A DNA stretch of 41,816 nucleotides. Source: Roseburia sp. GTDB taxonomy: Bacteria; Bacillota; Clostridia; Lachnospirales; Lachnospiraceae. The stretch covers positions 1-41,816 of the forward strand of contig JAMPFA010000011.1 of the NCBI GenBank assembly GCA_023664725.1, written 5' to 3'. Shown in pieces: positions 33,035-41,761 of this stretch (position 1 is the stretch's first letter; each line of letters begins with the position of its first letter). Under the pieces are notes generated by a model. That model worked only from the letters and a program-made list of their open reading frames with translations, did no database searches and had not been told where the DNA came from. The position numbers were made by a program, and so were the translations under genes.

Positions 33035-33790
33035 ATGAATATAATCGAGACAAAAAATCTGAGAAAAACATACGGAGATTTTATTGCCGTAGACAATATA
33101 AATCTCCACATACCAAAAGGCAGTGTCTACGGCTTTCTTGGTCCCAACGGTGCAGGAAAATCCACCACTATGAAAATGTTTTTAGGCCTCACAAAGCCCA
33201 CAGAGGGAACGTTTTCTATTGACGGGAAAAAATATCCCAGAGATCGTATGGAGATTTTAAGGGAGGTGGGTTCTTTGATCGAGGCACCTGCGTTTTACGG
33301 GAATCTAAGCGGAGAGGAAAATCTGGACATTGTGAGAAAAATCCTGGGCCTGCCGAAATCTGCTGTGGATTCTGCACTGGAGCTGGTTGGACTTACCTTC
33401 TACAAACAGCGGCTGGCGAGAAAATATTCTCTCGGCATGAAACAGCGGCTGGGACTTGCAAGTGCGCTTCTGGGGGAGCCGCCGATTTTAATATTGGATG
33501 AACCCACCAACGGGCTTGACCCGGTGGGGATCCACGAAATCAGAACATTAATCCGCTCCCTGCCAAAAAAATTTAACTGTACCGTGCTGGTGTCCTCCCA
33601 TCTGCTCTCCGAAATTGAGTTGATAGCAGACACCATTGGAATCTTAAACCACGGGCACCTTCTGTTTGAGGGAACATTGACAGAGCTTAAAAACAATGCC
33701 CATGTTAAAGGATTTCCCACGGACAATCTGGAAGATACGTTTTTGGCAATGATCGATGCGGACAATAACCAGAGAGGTGGTGCGAGATGA
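33035..33790 (+). CDS. ABC transporter ATP-binding protein, lantibiotic-protection type
   Basis: 251 residues. Walker A GPNGAGKST, signature YSLGMKQRLGLASALLG, Walker B ILILDEPTNGLDP and the switch histidine (SSHLLSE) are intact. It belongs to the BcrA/EpiF/MutF-like group that powers export or membrane clearance of peptide antibiotics. AAAGGAG precedes the start. The next permease gene overlaps its stop by 4 bp. The operon is divergent from the two-component genes and probably controlled by them. Confidence 0.92.
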   Translation: MNIIETKNLRKTYGDFIAVDNINLHIPKGSVYGFLGPNGAGKSTTMKMFLGLTKPTEGTFSIDGKKYPRDRMEILREVGSLIEAPAFYGNLSGEENLDIVRKILGLPKSAVDSALELVGLTFYKQRLARKYSLGMKQRLGLASALLGEPPILILDEPTNGLDPVGIHEIRTLIRSLPKKFNCTVLVSSHLLSEIELIADTIGILNHGHLLFEGTLTELKNNAHVKGFPTDNLEDTFLAMIDADNNQRGGAR

Positions 33791-34509
33791 CAGGAGGTCT
33801 GGAATTAAAAAAGATAAAACGGACGGGGTTTGTGCCGGCATTTCTTGTGGGAGGTTTTTTGGCGGCATGTATCCCGGTGCTGCAGACGGCGGTACGCAGG
33901 GAAGTGTTTATTCATTTGGAAGGAAAGCCAGTGAAGATTTTGATGGATGCCAACTGGCAGATGATGGCCATGTTAAATATTCTGCTTATCGTGGCTGGAG
34001 CCTGCCTTTTGTACCATATGGAATATGCGGACAATGCCATCCAGAGAATGTGTACCCTCCCCTTAAAGGAGAGCAGGATGTTTTTTGGAAAGTTTATTCT
34101 GATGTGTTTTATATGCCTGGGAATGATTGTCATCGAAGGGCTGGGAGCAGCTTTTTGCGCCCTATACTGGTTTGAACCTTTGGCAGGCCAGGTGTGGGAG
34201 GTGGCAAAGAATTTTGGCTATGGCTTTGTACTATTGGTCCCGGCGGTTTTGCTGGCCCTTTTGATTTCTTCCGCCTGCAAAAATATGTGGATTTCTCTTG
34301 GAATCGGCGTGATCTGTGTATTTGTTGCATCCATGTTCCCCACAGATCATTTTGCACTGTCTCTGTTTCCTTTTGCAATGCCTTTTCAGATATTTGCGGG
34401 GACAGCGAAGACGACGCTGCAAAGTTACCTGATGGCAGCGGCAGCGGAAAGTGTGGCAGGGATTGGAGTGTCCATTCTATTTTTAAAAGTCAGGAGGTTA
34501 TTAGCATGA
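33787..34509 (+). CDS. ABC-2 permease, MutE/EpiE-like lantibiotic immunity subunit
   Basis: 240 residues with six predicted membrane helices and the loose pattern of lantibiotic-immunity permeases (short N-terminal cytosolic segment GLELKKIKRTGFVPAFLVGG, then TM1). It is translationally coupled to the ATPase gene before it and the second permease after it (4-bp overlaps at both ends). The pair of different permeases with one ATPase is the EFG/CprABC arrangement. Assignment as MutE-like rather than MutG-like rests on gene order. Confidence 0.8.
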   Translation: MTGGLELKKIKRTGFVPAFLVGGFLAACIPVLQTAVRREVFIHLEGKPVKILMDANWQMMAMLNILLIVAGACLLYHMEYADNAIQRMCTLPLKESRMFFGKFILMCFICLGMIVIEGLGAAFCALYWFEPLAGQVWEVAKNFGYGFVLLVPAVLLALLISSACKNMWISLGIGVICVFVASMFPTDHFALSLFPFAMPFQIFAGTAKTTLQSYLMAAAAESVAGIGVSILFLKVRRLLA

Positions 34510-35276
34510 ATTTAATTACACTTTTTGAGGTTGAGTTTAAGAAAATCCGACATTCTGGAATCTTTCTTATATTACTTGTGGCGGCTGTGTTTCTCTGGCT
34601 GCCGGCAATTTTTCATGGAGATGTGAATTTCAAGATGGAGGATATCGGGATATCACCGGAAAACAATTTTCTAATCCAGGGATTTATGGGACTGGCGTGG
34701 TTTATGTTTCCAGCCTGTATGGTGGTATGTACCGTGCTGATCGGCCAGACGGAACGGGGAAATCGTGGGATTTTAAAAATGCTTTCCCTGCCCTTAAATA
34801 CCGGAAAACTCTGTCTTGCGAAATTTGCGGTACTTCTCGTCCTTGCGGCAGTATCCATCTGCTTTAGTGCGGTTGCGTATTTTATCAGTGCGGGAATTGT
34901 ATCTCATACCCAAAGCTATGATTTTATGCTTTCTCCGCTGTTTGTTTTTAAGGAGGCAGGGTTGATTTATGTATCATCAATTCCCATGTTGAGTATTTTC
35001 TGGCTTTTGTCTGTCTGTATACAGACACCGATTTTTTCTATCGGCGTAGGGCTTGCCTCTATTGTCCCCTCTGTGCTGATGATAAATACGAAATTCTGGT
35101 TTTTGTACCCCATGGCGTATCCGTTTTTTACAGTGACAAATGAGTACAGTAAGCTGGCGGAGAGCATGACGCCAAACAGCGTTGATTACGGACTTTGGGG
35201 AGGCATTGCTGTCACAGTGACTCTGCTTAGTCTGTTGGTTTCCTGCTTTTGGTTTGGGCAGGTGGAAAGGAGATAG
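34506..35276 (+). CDS. ABC-2 permease, MutG/EpiG-like lantibiotic immunity subunit
   Basis: 256 residues, six membrane helices, and a similar N-terminal pattern to its partner (EVEFKKIRHSGIFLILLVAAVF). ATG 34506 overlaps the preceding stop by 4 bp; a much longer upstream frame is a shadow of the previous gene. It closes the ABC operon and converges on nagA 18 bp away, with no terminator hairpin visible in between. Confidence 0.82.
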   Translation: MNLITLFEVEFKKIRHSGIFLILLVAAVFLWLPAIFHGDVNFKMEDIGISPENNFLIQGFMGLAWFMFPACMVVCTVLIGQTERGNRGILKMLSLPLNTGKLCLAKFAVLLVLAAVSICFSAVAYFISAGIVSHTQSYDFMLSPLFVFKEAGLIYVSSIPMLSIFWLLSVCIQTPIFSIGVGLASIVPSVLMINTKFWFLYPMAYPFFTVTNEYSKLAESMTPNSVDYGLWGGIAVTVTLLSLLVSCFWFGQVERR

Positions 35277-35294
35277 GAAATGAGAGATGAAACT

Positions 35295-36452
35295 TTAACG
35301 TTTACCTTTTATCATGCGTTTGATTTGTAATGTCTCCTGATCCAAAAGAAGAAAATGGGCCTTTTTTCCGGGAGCGATACTTCCGTATTCCCTGTCCATG
35401 CCAATAGAGCGGCAGGGATTGATGGTAGCGGAAGCAACAGCTGTCTCCAGCGGAATACCCATAGAGACGGCTGTAAGCATACACCGGTAAAGCGGAGTTA
35501 CGCTGCCTGCAATGGTTCCGTCCGAAAGAGTTGCGCTGTTTTTTCTCACCGTTACATCCTGGCCTCCCAAAGTGTAAGTGCCATCTGGCTTTCCTGTGGC
35601 ACGCATACTGTCACTGATCAAAATCACACGCCCCTCAAAGAGACGGAATGCCGCCCGGACTACCGGGGCGGAAATGTGAATACCGTCACAGATAAGCTCC
35701 ACATAGCAGTTTTCGGTGTCAAATGCTGCCCCAATCACACCGCTGTCCCGGTGATGGAAAGGGGGCATGGCATTAAAAAGATGTGTCACATGGTCTGCCC
35801 CCGCCTCCATGGCGGCCTTTGCCGTGGCATAATCCGCTGTGGTGTGGGCGATAGAAAATGCTGCTTTATCCCTGCATTCTTCGATACAGGAAATGGCGCC
35901 CTGCACTTCCGGTGCCAGGGATATCAACTTCACCAATCCGCCGGAAAGGCCTAACCAGCGTTCCACCAGTTTGCTGTCAGGAGCAAGGATATACGCTTCG
36001 TTTTGTGCTCCTTTTTTTTCTTTGCTGATAAAGGGCCCCTCCATATGGATGCCAATTAGGTCTGCACAATCGGTATCCAGCCCTTTTTGGGACTGTAGTG
36101 AAGAAAAAGAGGCCGCAGTTTTGCAGATTCCCTCCAAAGTCTCCAGCGGCATGGTCATAGTGGCCGGGCAGATGGAAGTCACACCGTTTTTTAGACAGAA
36201 AGCGGCAATGGCCTCATATGCCTCTATACTATTGTCACAGAAATCATAGCCGTCACAGCCGTGGAAATGAATGTCAGTTAAGCCGGGGATGACATAGCAT
36301 CCTGAGGCATCAATCACAGGTTCGCTATCCTTCCGTTGAGCGGGGGCTGTTTCACTTGGGCTGACAGAAATAATAAGATCGTTCTCTGTCTGGATAGTTA
36401 GGGGGAGGAATTGCTGTTCCTCTGTAAATACAAGGCCGTTCTTAATAATCAT
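35295..36452 (-). CDS. nagA: N-acetylglucosamine-6-phosphate deacetylase
   Basis: Removes the acetyl group from GlcNAc-6-P, feeding NagB. 385 residues of the amidohydrolase superfamily: metal-binding DIHFHGCDGYDF near residue 60, HMEGPFISKEKKGAQN, AHTTADY, THLFNAMPPFHHRDSG and the catalytic-Asp segment LISDSMRATG. It lies 65 bp downstream of nagB on the same strand, so nagB-nagA form an amino-sugar catabolic operon. No NagC/NagR-type regulator or PTS gene is in the window. Confidence 0.96.
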   Translation of the reverse strand: MIIKNGLVFTEEQQFLPLTIQTENDLIISVSPSETAPAQRKDSEPVIDASGCYVIPGLTDIHFHGCDGYDFCDNSIEAYEAIAAFCLKNGVTSICPATMTMPLETLEGICKTAASFSSLQSQKGLDTDCADLIGIHMEGPFISKEKKGAQNEAYILAPDSKLVERWLGLSGGLVKLISLAPEVQGAISCIEECRDKAAFSIAHTTADYATAKAAMEAGADHVTHLFNAMPPFHHRDSGVIGAAFDTENCYVELICDGIHISAPVVRAAFRLFEGRVILISDSMRATGKPDGTYTLGGQDVTVRKNSATLSDGTIAGSVTPLYRCMLTAVSMGIPLETAVASATINPCRSIGMDREYGSIAPGKKAHFLLLDQETLQIKRMIKGKR

Positions 36453-36517
36453 AGTGCTATTGATCCTTTCACATATTTTTTGAGGACTGGAATTTATAAT
36501 GTTACATATTGGCTAGC

Positions 36518-37243
36518 TTATAAAAATGCCATCGCCTCCTCATCCCCCACAACCGTCACATCCGAATGCAGCTGCAGAACAGAAGCCGGAACCTTCGGCG
36601 TAATCTCCCCCATAAAAGCATCTCTCACAATTTTCGCCTTCCCCTTTCCGCTCACAATCACCAGAATCTTTTTCGCCTGCATAATAGATTTTATCCCCAT
36701 TGTATATGCCTGCTTTGGCACTTCATTTATGGAGGAGAAGAAGCGTGCGTTGGCCTCTATGGTACTGTCCGCCAGTTCCACGCAGTGAGTTCCCTTGGCA
36801 AAAAATGCACCTGGCTCATTAAACCCGATATGTCCGTTATTCCCAAGCCCCAAAAGCTGCAGGTCTATCCCGCCGCAGTTTTCAATCAGGGCATCGTAGT
36901 CATTGCATGCCTTCTTGGTATCGGTTTCCAGGCCGTTTGGAACATAGGTGCGGCTTTTATCGATATTGATATGGTTAAACAGGTTTGTATCCATAAAATA
37001 GCGGTAGCTTTGGTCATTTTCTGGGGAAAGTCCTTTGTACTCGTCCAGATTGATACTGGTAACTTTGGAAAAATCCAGATCCCCCGCCTGATACCGCCGG
37101 ATCAACTCTTCGTAGGTGCCCATGGGGGAAGAACCTGTGGCAAGCCCCAGAACACAATTGGGTTTCAGGATAACCTGTGCAAAAATGTAATTTGCCGCTA
37201 TGCGGCTCATCTGGGTATAGTCTTTCGCTTTGATCATGTTCAT
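36518..37243 (-). CDS. nagB: glucosamine-6-phosphate deaminase
   Basis: Converts glucosamine-6-P to fructose-6-P and ammonia. 241 residues, the compact Gram-positive form. Typical segments: LGLATGSSPMGTYEELIRRY, INLDEYKGLSPENDQSYRYFM with the catalytic Asp, LLGLGNNGHIGFNEPG and a short C-terminus. AAGGAG precedes the ATG, and a consensus-like promoter lies about 30-60 bp upstream. The product enters glycolysis via fructose-6-P. Confidence 0.96.
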   Translation of the reverse strand: MNMIKAKDYTQMSRIAANYIFAQVILKPNCVLGLATGSSPMGTYEELIRRYQAGDLDFSKVTSINLDEYKGLSPENDQSYRYFMDTNLFNHINIDKSRTYVPNGLETDTKKACNDYDALIENCGGIDLQLLGLGNNGHIGFNEPGAFFAKGTHCVELADSTIEANARFFSSINEVPKQAYTMGIKSIMQAKKILVIVSGKGKAKIVRDAFMGEITPKVPASVLQLHSDVTVVGDEEAMAFL

Positions 37244-37273
37244 AAATCCTTCTCCTTTTCCAGCTTTATTTTC

Positions 37274-37302
37274 AGTATAACAGCGAAAAACAGGGAATAC
37301 AA
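37274..37302 (-). promoter_or_regulatory. nagB: nagBA promoter
   Basis: On the minus strand TTGTAT (37302-37297), 17-bp spacer, TATACT (37279-37274). Confidence 0.65.
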
Positions 37303-37358
37303 GATGATTAGAGTGTCATGACAAAATAAGGAACTATTTTGCTGGGATAACAGAATGC

Positions 37359-37387
37359 TTGCGCTGCATCTGTTTGCATGCTATAAT
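37359..37387 (+). promoter_or_regulatory. promoter of the flavoprotein gene
   Basis: TTGCGC (37359-37364), 17-bp spacer, TATAAT (37382-37387), 50 bp before the start. Confidence 0.6.
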
Positions 37388-37437
37388 TTCTTTTGTTGAT
37401 ATAGCAAAATAAGGCAGACAGTAATGGAGGTATTCTT

Positions 37438-38055
37438 ATGAAAGTATTAATGATTAACGGAAGCCCTCACGCAAAGGGCAGCACCTACACAGCACTGCAT
37501 GAGATGGAGAAGGTTTTTGAGGAGAACGGTATTGAGACAGAACTTGTCACAGTGGGAAACCAGGACGTGAGAGGATGTATCGCCTGTAATTCCTGCAGGG
37601 AAAAAGGGAAATGCGTCTTTGACGATATTGTAAATGAACTTGCACCTAAATTTGAGCAGGCAGACGGATTGGTGGTGGGAAGTCCGGTTTACTATGCCTC
37701 TGCAAATGCAACATTAATCGCAGTTTTAGACAGACTGTTTTACAGCACCGGGTTTGACAAAACCATGAAAGTGGGAGCGGCAGCAGCCTCAGCCAGACGA
37801 GGGGGGCTGACAGCCACCTTTGATGAGCTGAACAAATATTTTACCATCAGCGGTATGCCGGTAGCTTCCGGACAGTACTGGAACGGTATCCACGGAAATA
37901 AAGCAGAGGAAGCGGAACAGGACAAAGAAGGGTTACAGATGATGCGCACCCTTGCAAGAAATATGGCATTTCTGATGAAGAGTATAGAGCTTGGAAAAGA
38001 AAAGTTTGGCCTGCCGGAAAAAGAGCAGAAGACCAACACAAATTTCATCAGATAA
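37438..38055 (+). CDS. flavodoxin-fold NAD(P)H-dependent oxidoreductase, iron-sulfur flavoprotein type
   Basis: 205 residues. FMN-binding loop NGSPHAKGSTYTAL at the N-terminus, a cysteine cluster C-x2-C-x5-C (CIACNSCREKGKC) as in iron-sulfur flavoproteins and related FMN reductases, and GSPVYYASANATLIAVLDRLFY typical of the flavodoxin_2/NADPH-FMN reductase group. Whether it holds a cluster is uncertain, since the canonical spacing needs four ligands. AATGGAGG precedes the ATG. The phosphatase gene follows after 19 bp. Probable redox or quinone/azo/nitro reduction role. Confidence 0.85.
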   Translation: MKVLMINGSPHAKGSTYTALHEMEKVFEENGIETELVTVGNQDVRGCIACNSCREKGKCVFDDIVNELAPKFEQADGLVVGSPVYYASANATLIAVLDRLFYSTGFDKTMKVGAAAASARRGGLTATFDELNKYFTISGMPVASGQYWNGIHGNKAEEAEQDKEGLQMMRTLARNMAFLMKSIELGKEKFGLPEKEQKTNTNFIR

Positions 38056-38074
38056 TTACAGGAGGTTTTTTGCA

Positions 38075-38614
38075 ATGGGACATATCTACTTTGTCCGCCA
38101 CGGGCAGTCAATCTGGAACGTAGAGAATAAAATCTGCGGCGCCACAGATATCGCCCTTACTGAGGAGGGACACAGACAGGCGGAGGCCCTGGGAAAAAAG
38201 ATAAAAAAGGAAAATATAAAGTTCGACGAGATACTTTGTTCCCCGTTGATTCGGGCAAGGGATACGGCAGAGCATATCGCAGAGATAACAGGTGCGCCTC
38301 TGTCAGTGGAAATGCGGCTGACGGAGCAGAATTTTGGCAGATATGAGGGCACTGCAAGGGATGGAGAAGAGTTTCAGAAATCCAAAGAGAATTTTGCAGA
38401 CAGCTATGGCGGCGGAGAGTCTATGCTAAGGCTTGGCCAGAGGATTTATAATCTTTTGGATGAGCTGAAAGAAAAGTCAGAGGAAAAGACGTATCTTCTG
38501 GTGGCACACAACGGCATTGCCAGAATCATCTGTTCCTATTTTCAGGATATGACAAACCAGGAATATGCCAGAATGGGCATAGGGAACTGCGAGATTAAAA
38601 GGTTCGATTTTTAG
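38075..38614 (+). CDS. histidine phosphatase family protein (phosphoglycerate-mutase-like)
   Basis: 179 residues. The RHG motif FVRHGQSIWN (residues 6-15), the second arginine in CSPLIRARDTAEHI and the second catalytic histidine in LLVAHNGIARII identify the histidine phosphatase superfamily. Substrate cannot be told; members act on phosphoglycerates, sugar phosphates, alpha-ribazole-P and more. ATG 38075 has GGAGG 9 nt upstream, so the longer frame from 37991 is rejected. It is followed by a terminator and probably shares the flavoprotein promoter. Confidence 0.9.
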   Translation: MGHIYFVRHGQSIWNVENKICGATDIALTEEGHRQAEALGKKIKKENIKFDEILCSPLIRARDTAEHIAEITGAPLSVEMRLTEQNFGRYEGTARDGEEFQKSKENFADSYGGGESMLRLGQRIYNLLDELKEKSEEKTYLLVAHNGIARIICSYFQDMTNQEYARMGIGNCEIKRFDF

Positions 38615-38635
38615 AATACTATTTTTCACAACATA

Positions 38636-38668
38636 AAAGAGGCCGTCTGCAACATGCGGGCCTCTTTT
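38636..38668 (+). terminator. terminator after the histidine phosphatase gene
   Basis: AAAGAGGCC (38636-38644) pairs with GGCCTCTTT (38659-38667), followed by TTTC; the loop holds a small nested GCA/TGC stem. Confidence 0.8.
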
Positions 38669-38715
38669 TCTGTATTCTTTCCGATATAAATATTAAACAT
38701 CAGGAAGTGACGCTT

Positions 38716-39444
38716 ATGAGAATTGGAATTTGTGACGACGAAAAAAATATCCGCCAGTGGCTGGAACAAAATACGAGGCAGGTGTGCGCCAAAGCGGAAA
38801 TTGTGCAGTTTGAAGACGGAAAAACCCTGCTCTCTTATACCGGGAAAATCGACATCCTCTTTTTGGATATTCAGATGGAGGGAATCGACGGAATGGAGGC
38901 GGCAAGAGAGCTTAGAAAAGCGGGAAATCCTGTGACGATTATTTTTGTTACCGCCATGGAAGACTATGTCTATCAGGCCTTTGATGTTGAGGCGTTTCAC
39001 TATCTAGTGAAGCCTTTTTCACGGGAAAAATTTGCCCGGGTACTTGCGAAGGCTATTGGAAAAAAGAACCATGTGGTGGAGGAAACAAAAGGAGAAAAGA
39101 AATATTTTTTTGTGAAAAGCGGAAGCAGTCATGTGAAAGTTTTTATGGAAAACATAATTTTTGCGGAGGTATTTAACCGGAAAGTGGTGATCCACACAGA
39201 GAAGGGAGACGTAGAGTACTATGGGAAACTGACGGATCTGGAAAAAGAGGCGGGAGAAGATTTTTTTCGTCCCCACAGGGCGTATCTTGTGAATTTTAAA
39301 TATATCGTCCGATATGATGCCAGGACAATCTATCTGGAGGGAGGAGAAGTTCTTATGGCAAAGCAGAAGTACCCTGAGTTTGTAAAGCAGTATCTGCAGT
39401 ATAATCGGAGAAGGGCGAAAAAAAATGACGAATATAACAATTGA
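38716..39444 (+). CDS. LytTR-family response regulator
   Basis: 242 residues. Receiver with D7/D8, phosphorylation site D51 (FLDIQMEGIDGMEAA) and VKPF, then a LytTR DNA-binding domain (about 130-240: YFFVKSGSSHVKVFMENIIFAEVFNRKV... FFRPHRAYLVNFKYI). AGGAAG lies 8 nt before ATG 38716, which is preferred to a GTG at 38707. The 3' end overlaps the kinase gene by 20 nt. Such pairs control secreted or competence/bacteriocin-type functions; targets are unknown here. Confidence 0.92.
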   Translation: MRIGICDDEKNIRQWLEQNTRQVCAKAEIVQFEDGKTLLSYTGKIDILFLDIQMEGIDGMEAARELRKAGNPVTIIFVTAMEDYVYQAFDVEAFHYLVKPFSREKFARVLAKAIGKKNHVVEETKGEKKYFFVKSGSSHVKVFMENIIFAEVFNRKVVIHTEKGDVEYYGKLTDLEKEAGEDFFRPHRAYLVNFKYIVRYDARTIYLEGGEVLMAKQKYPEFVKQYLQYNRRRAKKNDEYNN

Positions 39445-40813
39445 AAATTTAGAGTATTACTGGGATATTGTAAATGAGCTTTTTCGCATCTTAACATTGC
39501 TTGCCACAGCGGGCATCTACGCCTGTTTTTTAAAACCCTTTCTAATTCAGAAAAAATCAGCCTTTATTACTGGGGCATCTTACTTTTTTTCCATGTTGAT
39601 TTTAAGTGTGATTCCCTATAACATGTGGGGAATCGTGGCTTACAGTATCGGTTGTATGACAATGTTACTGACTATGTATGTGACGGATAGAAGGAATGTC
39701 AGACAGAAATTGTTTCTGGCAATCTTATTGTTGATGTTTAAGAATATTGTCCAGGGGATCGCACTGTCGGTTTACAGAGTTTTGTCATATGTATTTTTGG
39801 AAAGAAATCCCATCATGAGCCCACAGAAACAGCTGGCTTCGTTTTTTCTGATGGAAACAGCATACTTTATCCTGCGCAGCCTGCTTTTGTATTTCCTGGC
39901 AAAACTTGCCGGCCGGGTCTATACGGATAAAAGGGAGGATATGTCATGTCAGGAATTGATTCTGATGCTTCTTCCGGTGTCTCTTTCTGTGGTGACATAT
40001 TATCTGGAAAGCTATTTTGTGAATATCTATGAGAGGGATCTGGGGACAACCGTCTGGTTCAATCACGGGGAATATGATTATTTTGAGGCATTTTATGATC
40101 TGCTCTCCTACGGCATGATTCTGGCGGTGCTTATCTTTTACCGGTCCATAAAGAAAAAGCAGAGGGAGGAGAGAGAAAATGCAGTTCTGGCAGGGCAGAT
40201 GGAGGATATGAGGAACCATATCTGTGAAGTGGAAAAAATGTATGATGATATCCGCAGCATCCGCCACGATATGGGAAACCATATTATGATATTGGAAAAT
40301 CTCTACAGGAAAAATCAGTGGGGAGAGGCAGAGGAGTATGCAAAAAAGCTGACAGATACTATGGAGGAATCTTTTTTTCATGTAAGGAGCAAAAATCCGG
40401 TGACAGATGTGATCCTGGAGGAAATGTGGAAGCGGGCGGCGGAGAAAGGAATTGGTTTTAGATGTGATTTTTATTTTGGGACAGAGACAATCATTGATGC
40501 TTTTGACATGAGTGTGATTTTGAACAATGGACTTACCAATGCCATTGAGGGGACGAATGGAAGAGAGCCCTTCATCCATATTTTTTCCAGCAGGGAGAAA
40601 AACGTGTTTCTTATTGAGATCCAAAACAGTTTTGAGGGGGAGCTTTTGTGGGACCAGCGTGGAGAGCTGCCTCAGACGACAAAAAGCAGAGAACAGGGAC
40701 ACGGATATGGGCTTGGGAATATCAGAAAAATTGCCAGAAAATATCAGGGGGATATTGCTGTGAAGGCGGAGGAAGGGAAATTTATATTGACGGTGATGCT
40801 TTTGCTGGAATAA
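39425..40813 (+). CDS. GHKL-domain sensor histidine kinase (AgrC/ComD-like)
   Basis: 462 residues. Five to six membrane helices in the first ~240 residues serve as sensor, then a coiled segment, the phospho-acceptor region SIRHDMGNHIMILENLY with H281, the N box VILNNGLTNAIEG and the G box GHGYGLGNIRKIARKY of GHKL kinases. It is coupled to the LytTR regulator by overlap. No AgrB/AgrD-like or peptide gene is visible nearby, so the signal is unknown. It may be an orphan quorum or membrane-state sensor. Confidence 0.9.
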   Translation: MTNITIENLEYYWDIVNELFRILTLLATAGIYACFLKPFLIQKKSAFITGASYFFSMLILSVIPYNMWGIVAYSIGCMTMLLTMYVTDRRNVRQKLFLAILLLMFKNIVQGIALSVYRVLSYVFLERNPIMSPQKQLASFFLMETAYFILRSLLLYFLAKLAGRVYTDKREDMSCQELILMLLPVSLSVVTYYLESYFVNIYERDLGTTVWFNHGEYDYFEAFYDLLSYGMILAVLIFYRSIKKKQREERENAVLAGQMEDMRNHICEVEKMYDDIRSIRHDMGNHIMILENLYRKNQWGEAEEYAKKLTDTMEESFFHVRSKNPVTDVILEEMWKRAAEKGIGFRCDFYFGTETIIDAFDMSVILNNGLTNAIEGTNGREPFIHIFSSREKNVFLIEIQNSFEGELLWDQRGELPQTTKSREQGHGYGLGNIRKIARKYQGDIAVKAEEGKFILTVMLLLE

Positions 40814-40923
40814 TCCTTTTGCCTTCACAACCCAAAAAGGTTCTTCCACTACAAATCGCTTTTATAGGGCCGGGGGCCTGACGAAATAGAAAGTGAAAGA
40901 AATGGAATACAGGAGGAAGAACG

Positions 40924-41688
40924 ATGAGAGTTAATGGAATTTCAGGAACAAACACACAGGTTGGACAGATGGGTCTTTCCCATGCATCAGATTCTTACAG
41001 TAAAAATATAAAGAATCAGATTGCCAGTGCACAGGAAAAGCTGAAAGAGCTTTCGTCCAACAAAGAAATAAGTCTGGAAGAAAAAATGAAAAAGCGTCAG
41101 GAAATTCAAAAGCAGATAGCGGAATTGAATAACCAACTGCGGCAGCACGAGATGGAGCAGATAAAACAGCAGCGGCAGGAAAAAAGATCTTCCACAGAGG
41201 ATGCACAGGGGGGCAATGGGAAAACCAGAGCAGGCAAATCCGGCAAAAAAGGGAGAGGTCTTTCCCAGGCAAGCATGAAGGCGCTTATCTCTGCAGGAAG
41301 CGCAATGGGCCAGATTCATGCTGGGCAGCAGATTTCCACTCAGATAGAAGGGCAGGCAAATGTGTTAAAGGCGGAGGTCAAACAGGATAAGCGGGCGGGA
41401 ATAGATACTCAGGCGAAAGAAGAGGAGCTTGCAGGATTGGAGGAAAATCTGGCAAAAGCCCAGGCTTCCCAGATGGAAATTCTGGGGAAAGCGAATGAGG
41501 AGATGCGGGGGGCATCCCAGGCTGAGGAAAATACGGATAAAGAGGCTGAAAAGAAAACGGAGACATCCAGGACAAAACAGGCAGCAGGGCAGGAAAGCGA
41601 AGCCTCACAGGTTTTCGGTGAGAATAATGGTAAAACTCTTTCAGTTGAATCAGAGGCAGTGCCATCGGCAGAAGAAAAATTTTCTTGA
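40924..41688 (+). CDS. FlxA-like coiled-coil protein
   Basis: 254 residues. The N-terminus (MRVNGISGTN) and the following coiled coil (about 28-88, IKNQIASAQEKLKELSSNKEISLEEKMKKR onward, then EIQKQIAELNNQLRQHEMEQ) match FlxA-like proteins. The rest is a Gly/Lys segment and a second helical Ala/Glu/Gln-rich region (about 125-205), ending in a disordered Ser/Glu tail. No signal peptide. In E. coli flxA belongs to the flagellar regulon, but no flagellar gene is in this window and the molecular role is unknown. AGGAGG lies upstream. It follows the LytTR/kinase pair by 110 bp and could be a target of it. Confidence 0.8.
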   Translation: MRVNGISGTNTQVGQMGLSHASDSYSKNIKNQIASAQEKLKELSSNKEISLEEKMKKRQEIQKQIAELNNQLRQHEMEQIKQQRQEKRSSTEDAQGGNGKTRAGKSGKKGRGLSQASMKALISAGSAMGQIHAGQQISTQIEGQANVLKAEVKQDKRAGIDTQAKEEELAGLEENLAKAQASQMEILGKANEEMRGASQAEENTDKEAEKKTETSRTKQAAGQESEASQVFGENNGKTLSVESEAVPSAEEKFS

Positions 41689-41722
41689 CATAAGGTTAGT
41701 TTTTCGATATAAATTAAATAAA

Positions 41723-41739
41723 GATAAGCTCAGCTTATC
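41723..41739. repeat. palindrome GATAAGCT-C-AGCTTATC
   Basis: Perfect 8-bp arms around one base, 34 bp after the FlxA-like stop. No U-run follows, so it is not a clear terminator; it might be a protein-binding site. Confidence 0.5.
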
Positions 41740-41761
41740 ATATGGGAGCCTAACTCCTGTA

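Noticed and set aside
34194-34505. Long upstream extension of the second ABC permease
   Set aside because: It is an out-of-frame shadow of the first permease; ATG 34506 with a 4-bp overlap is the normal coupled start.
35355-36249. Several plus-strand frames over nagA
   Set aside because: They are antisense shadows of nagA, with no ribosome sites and no recognisable domains.
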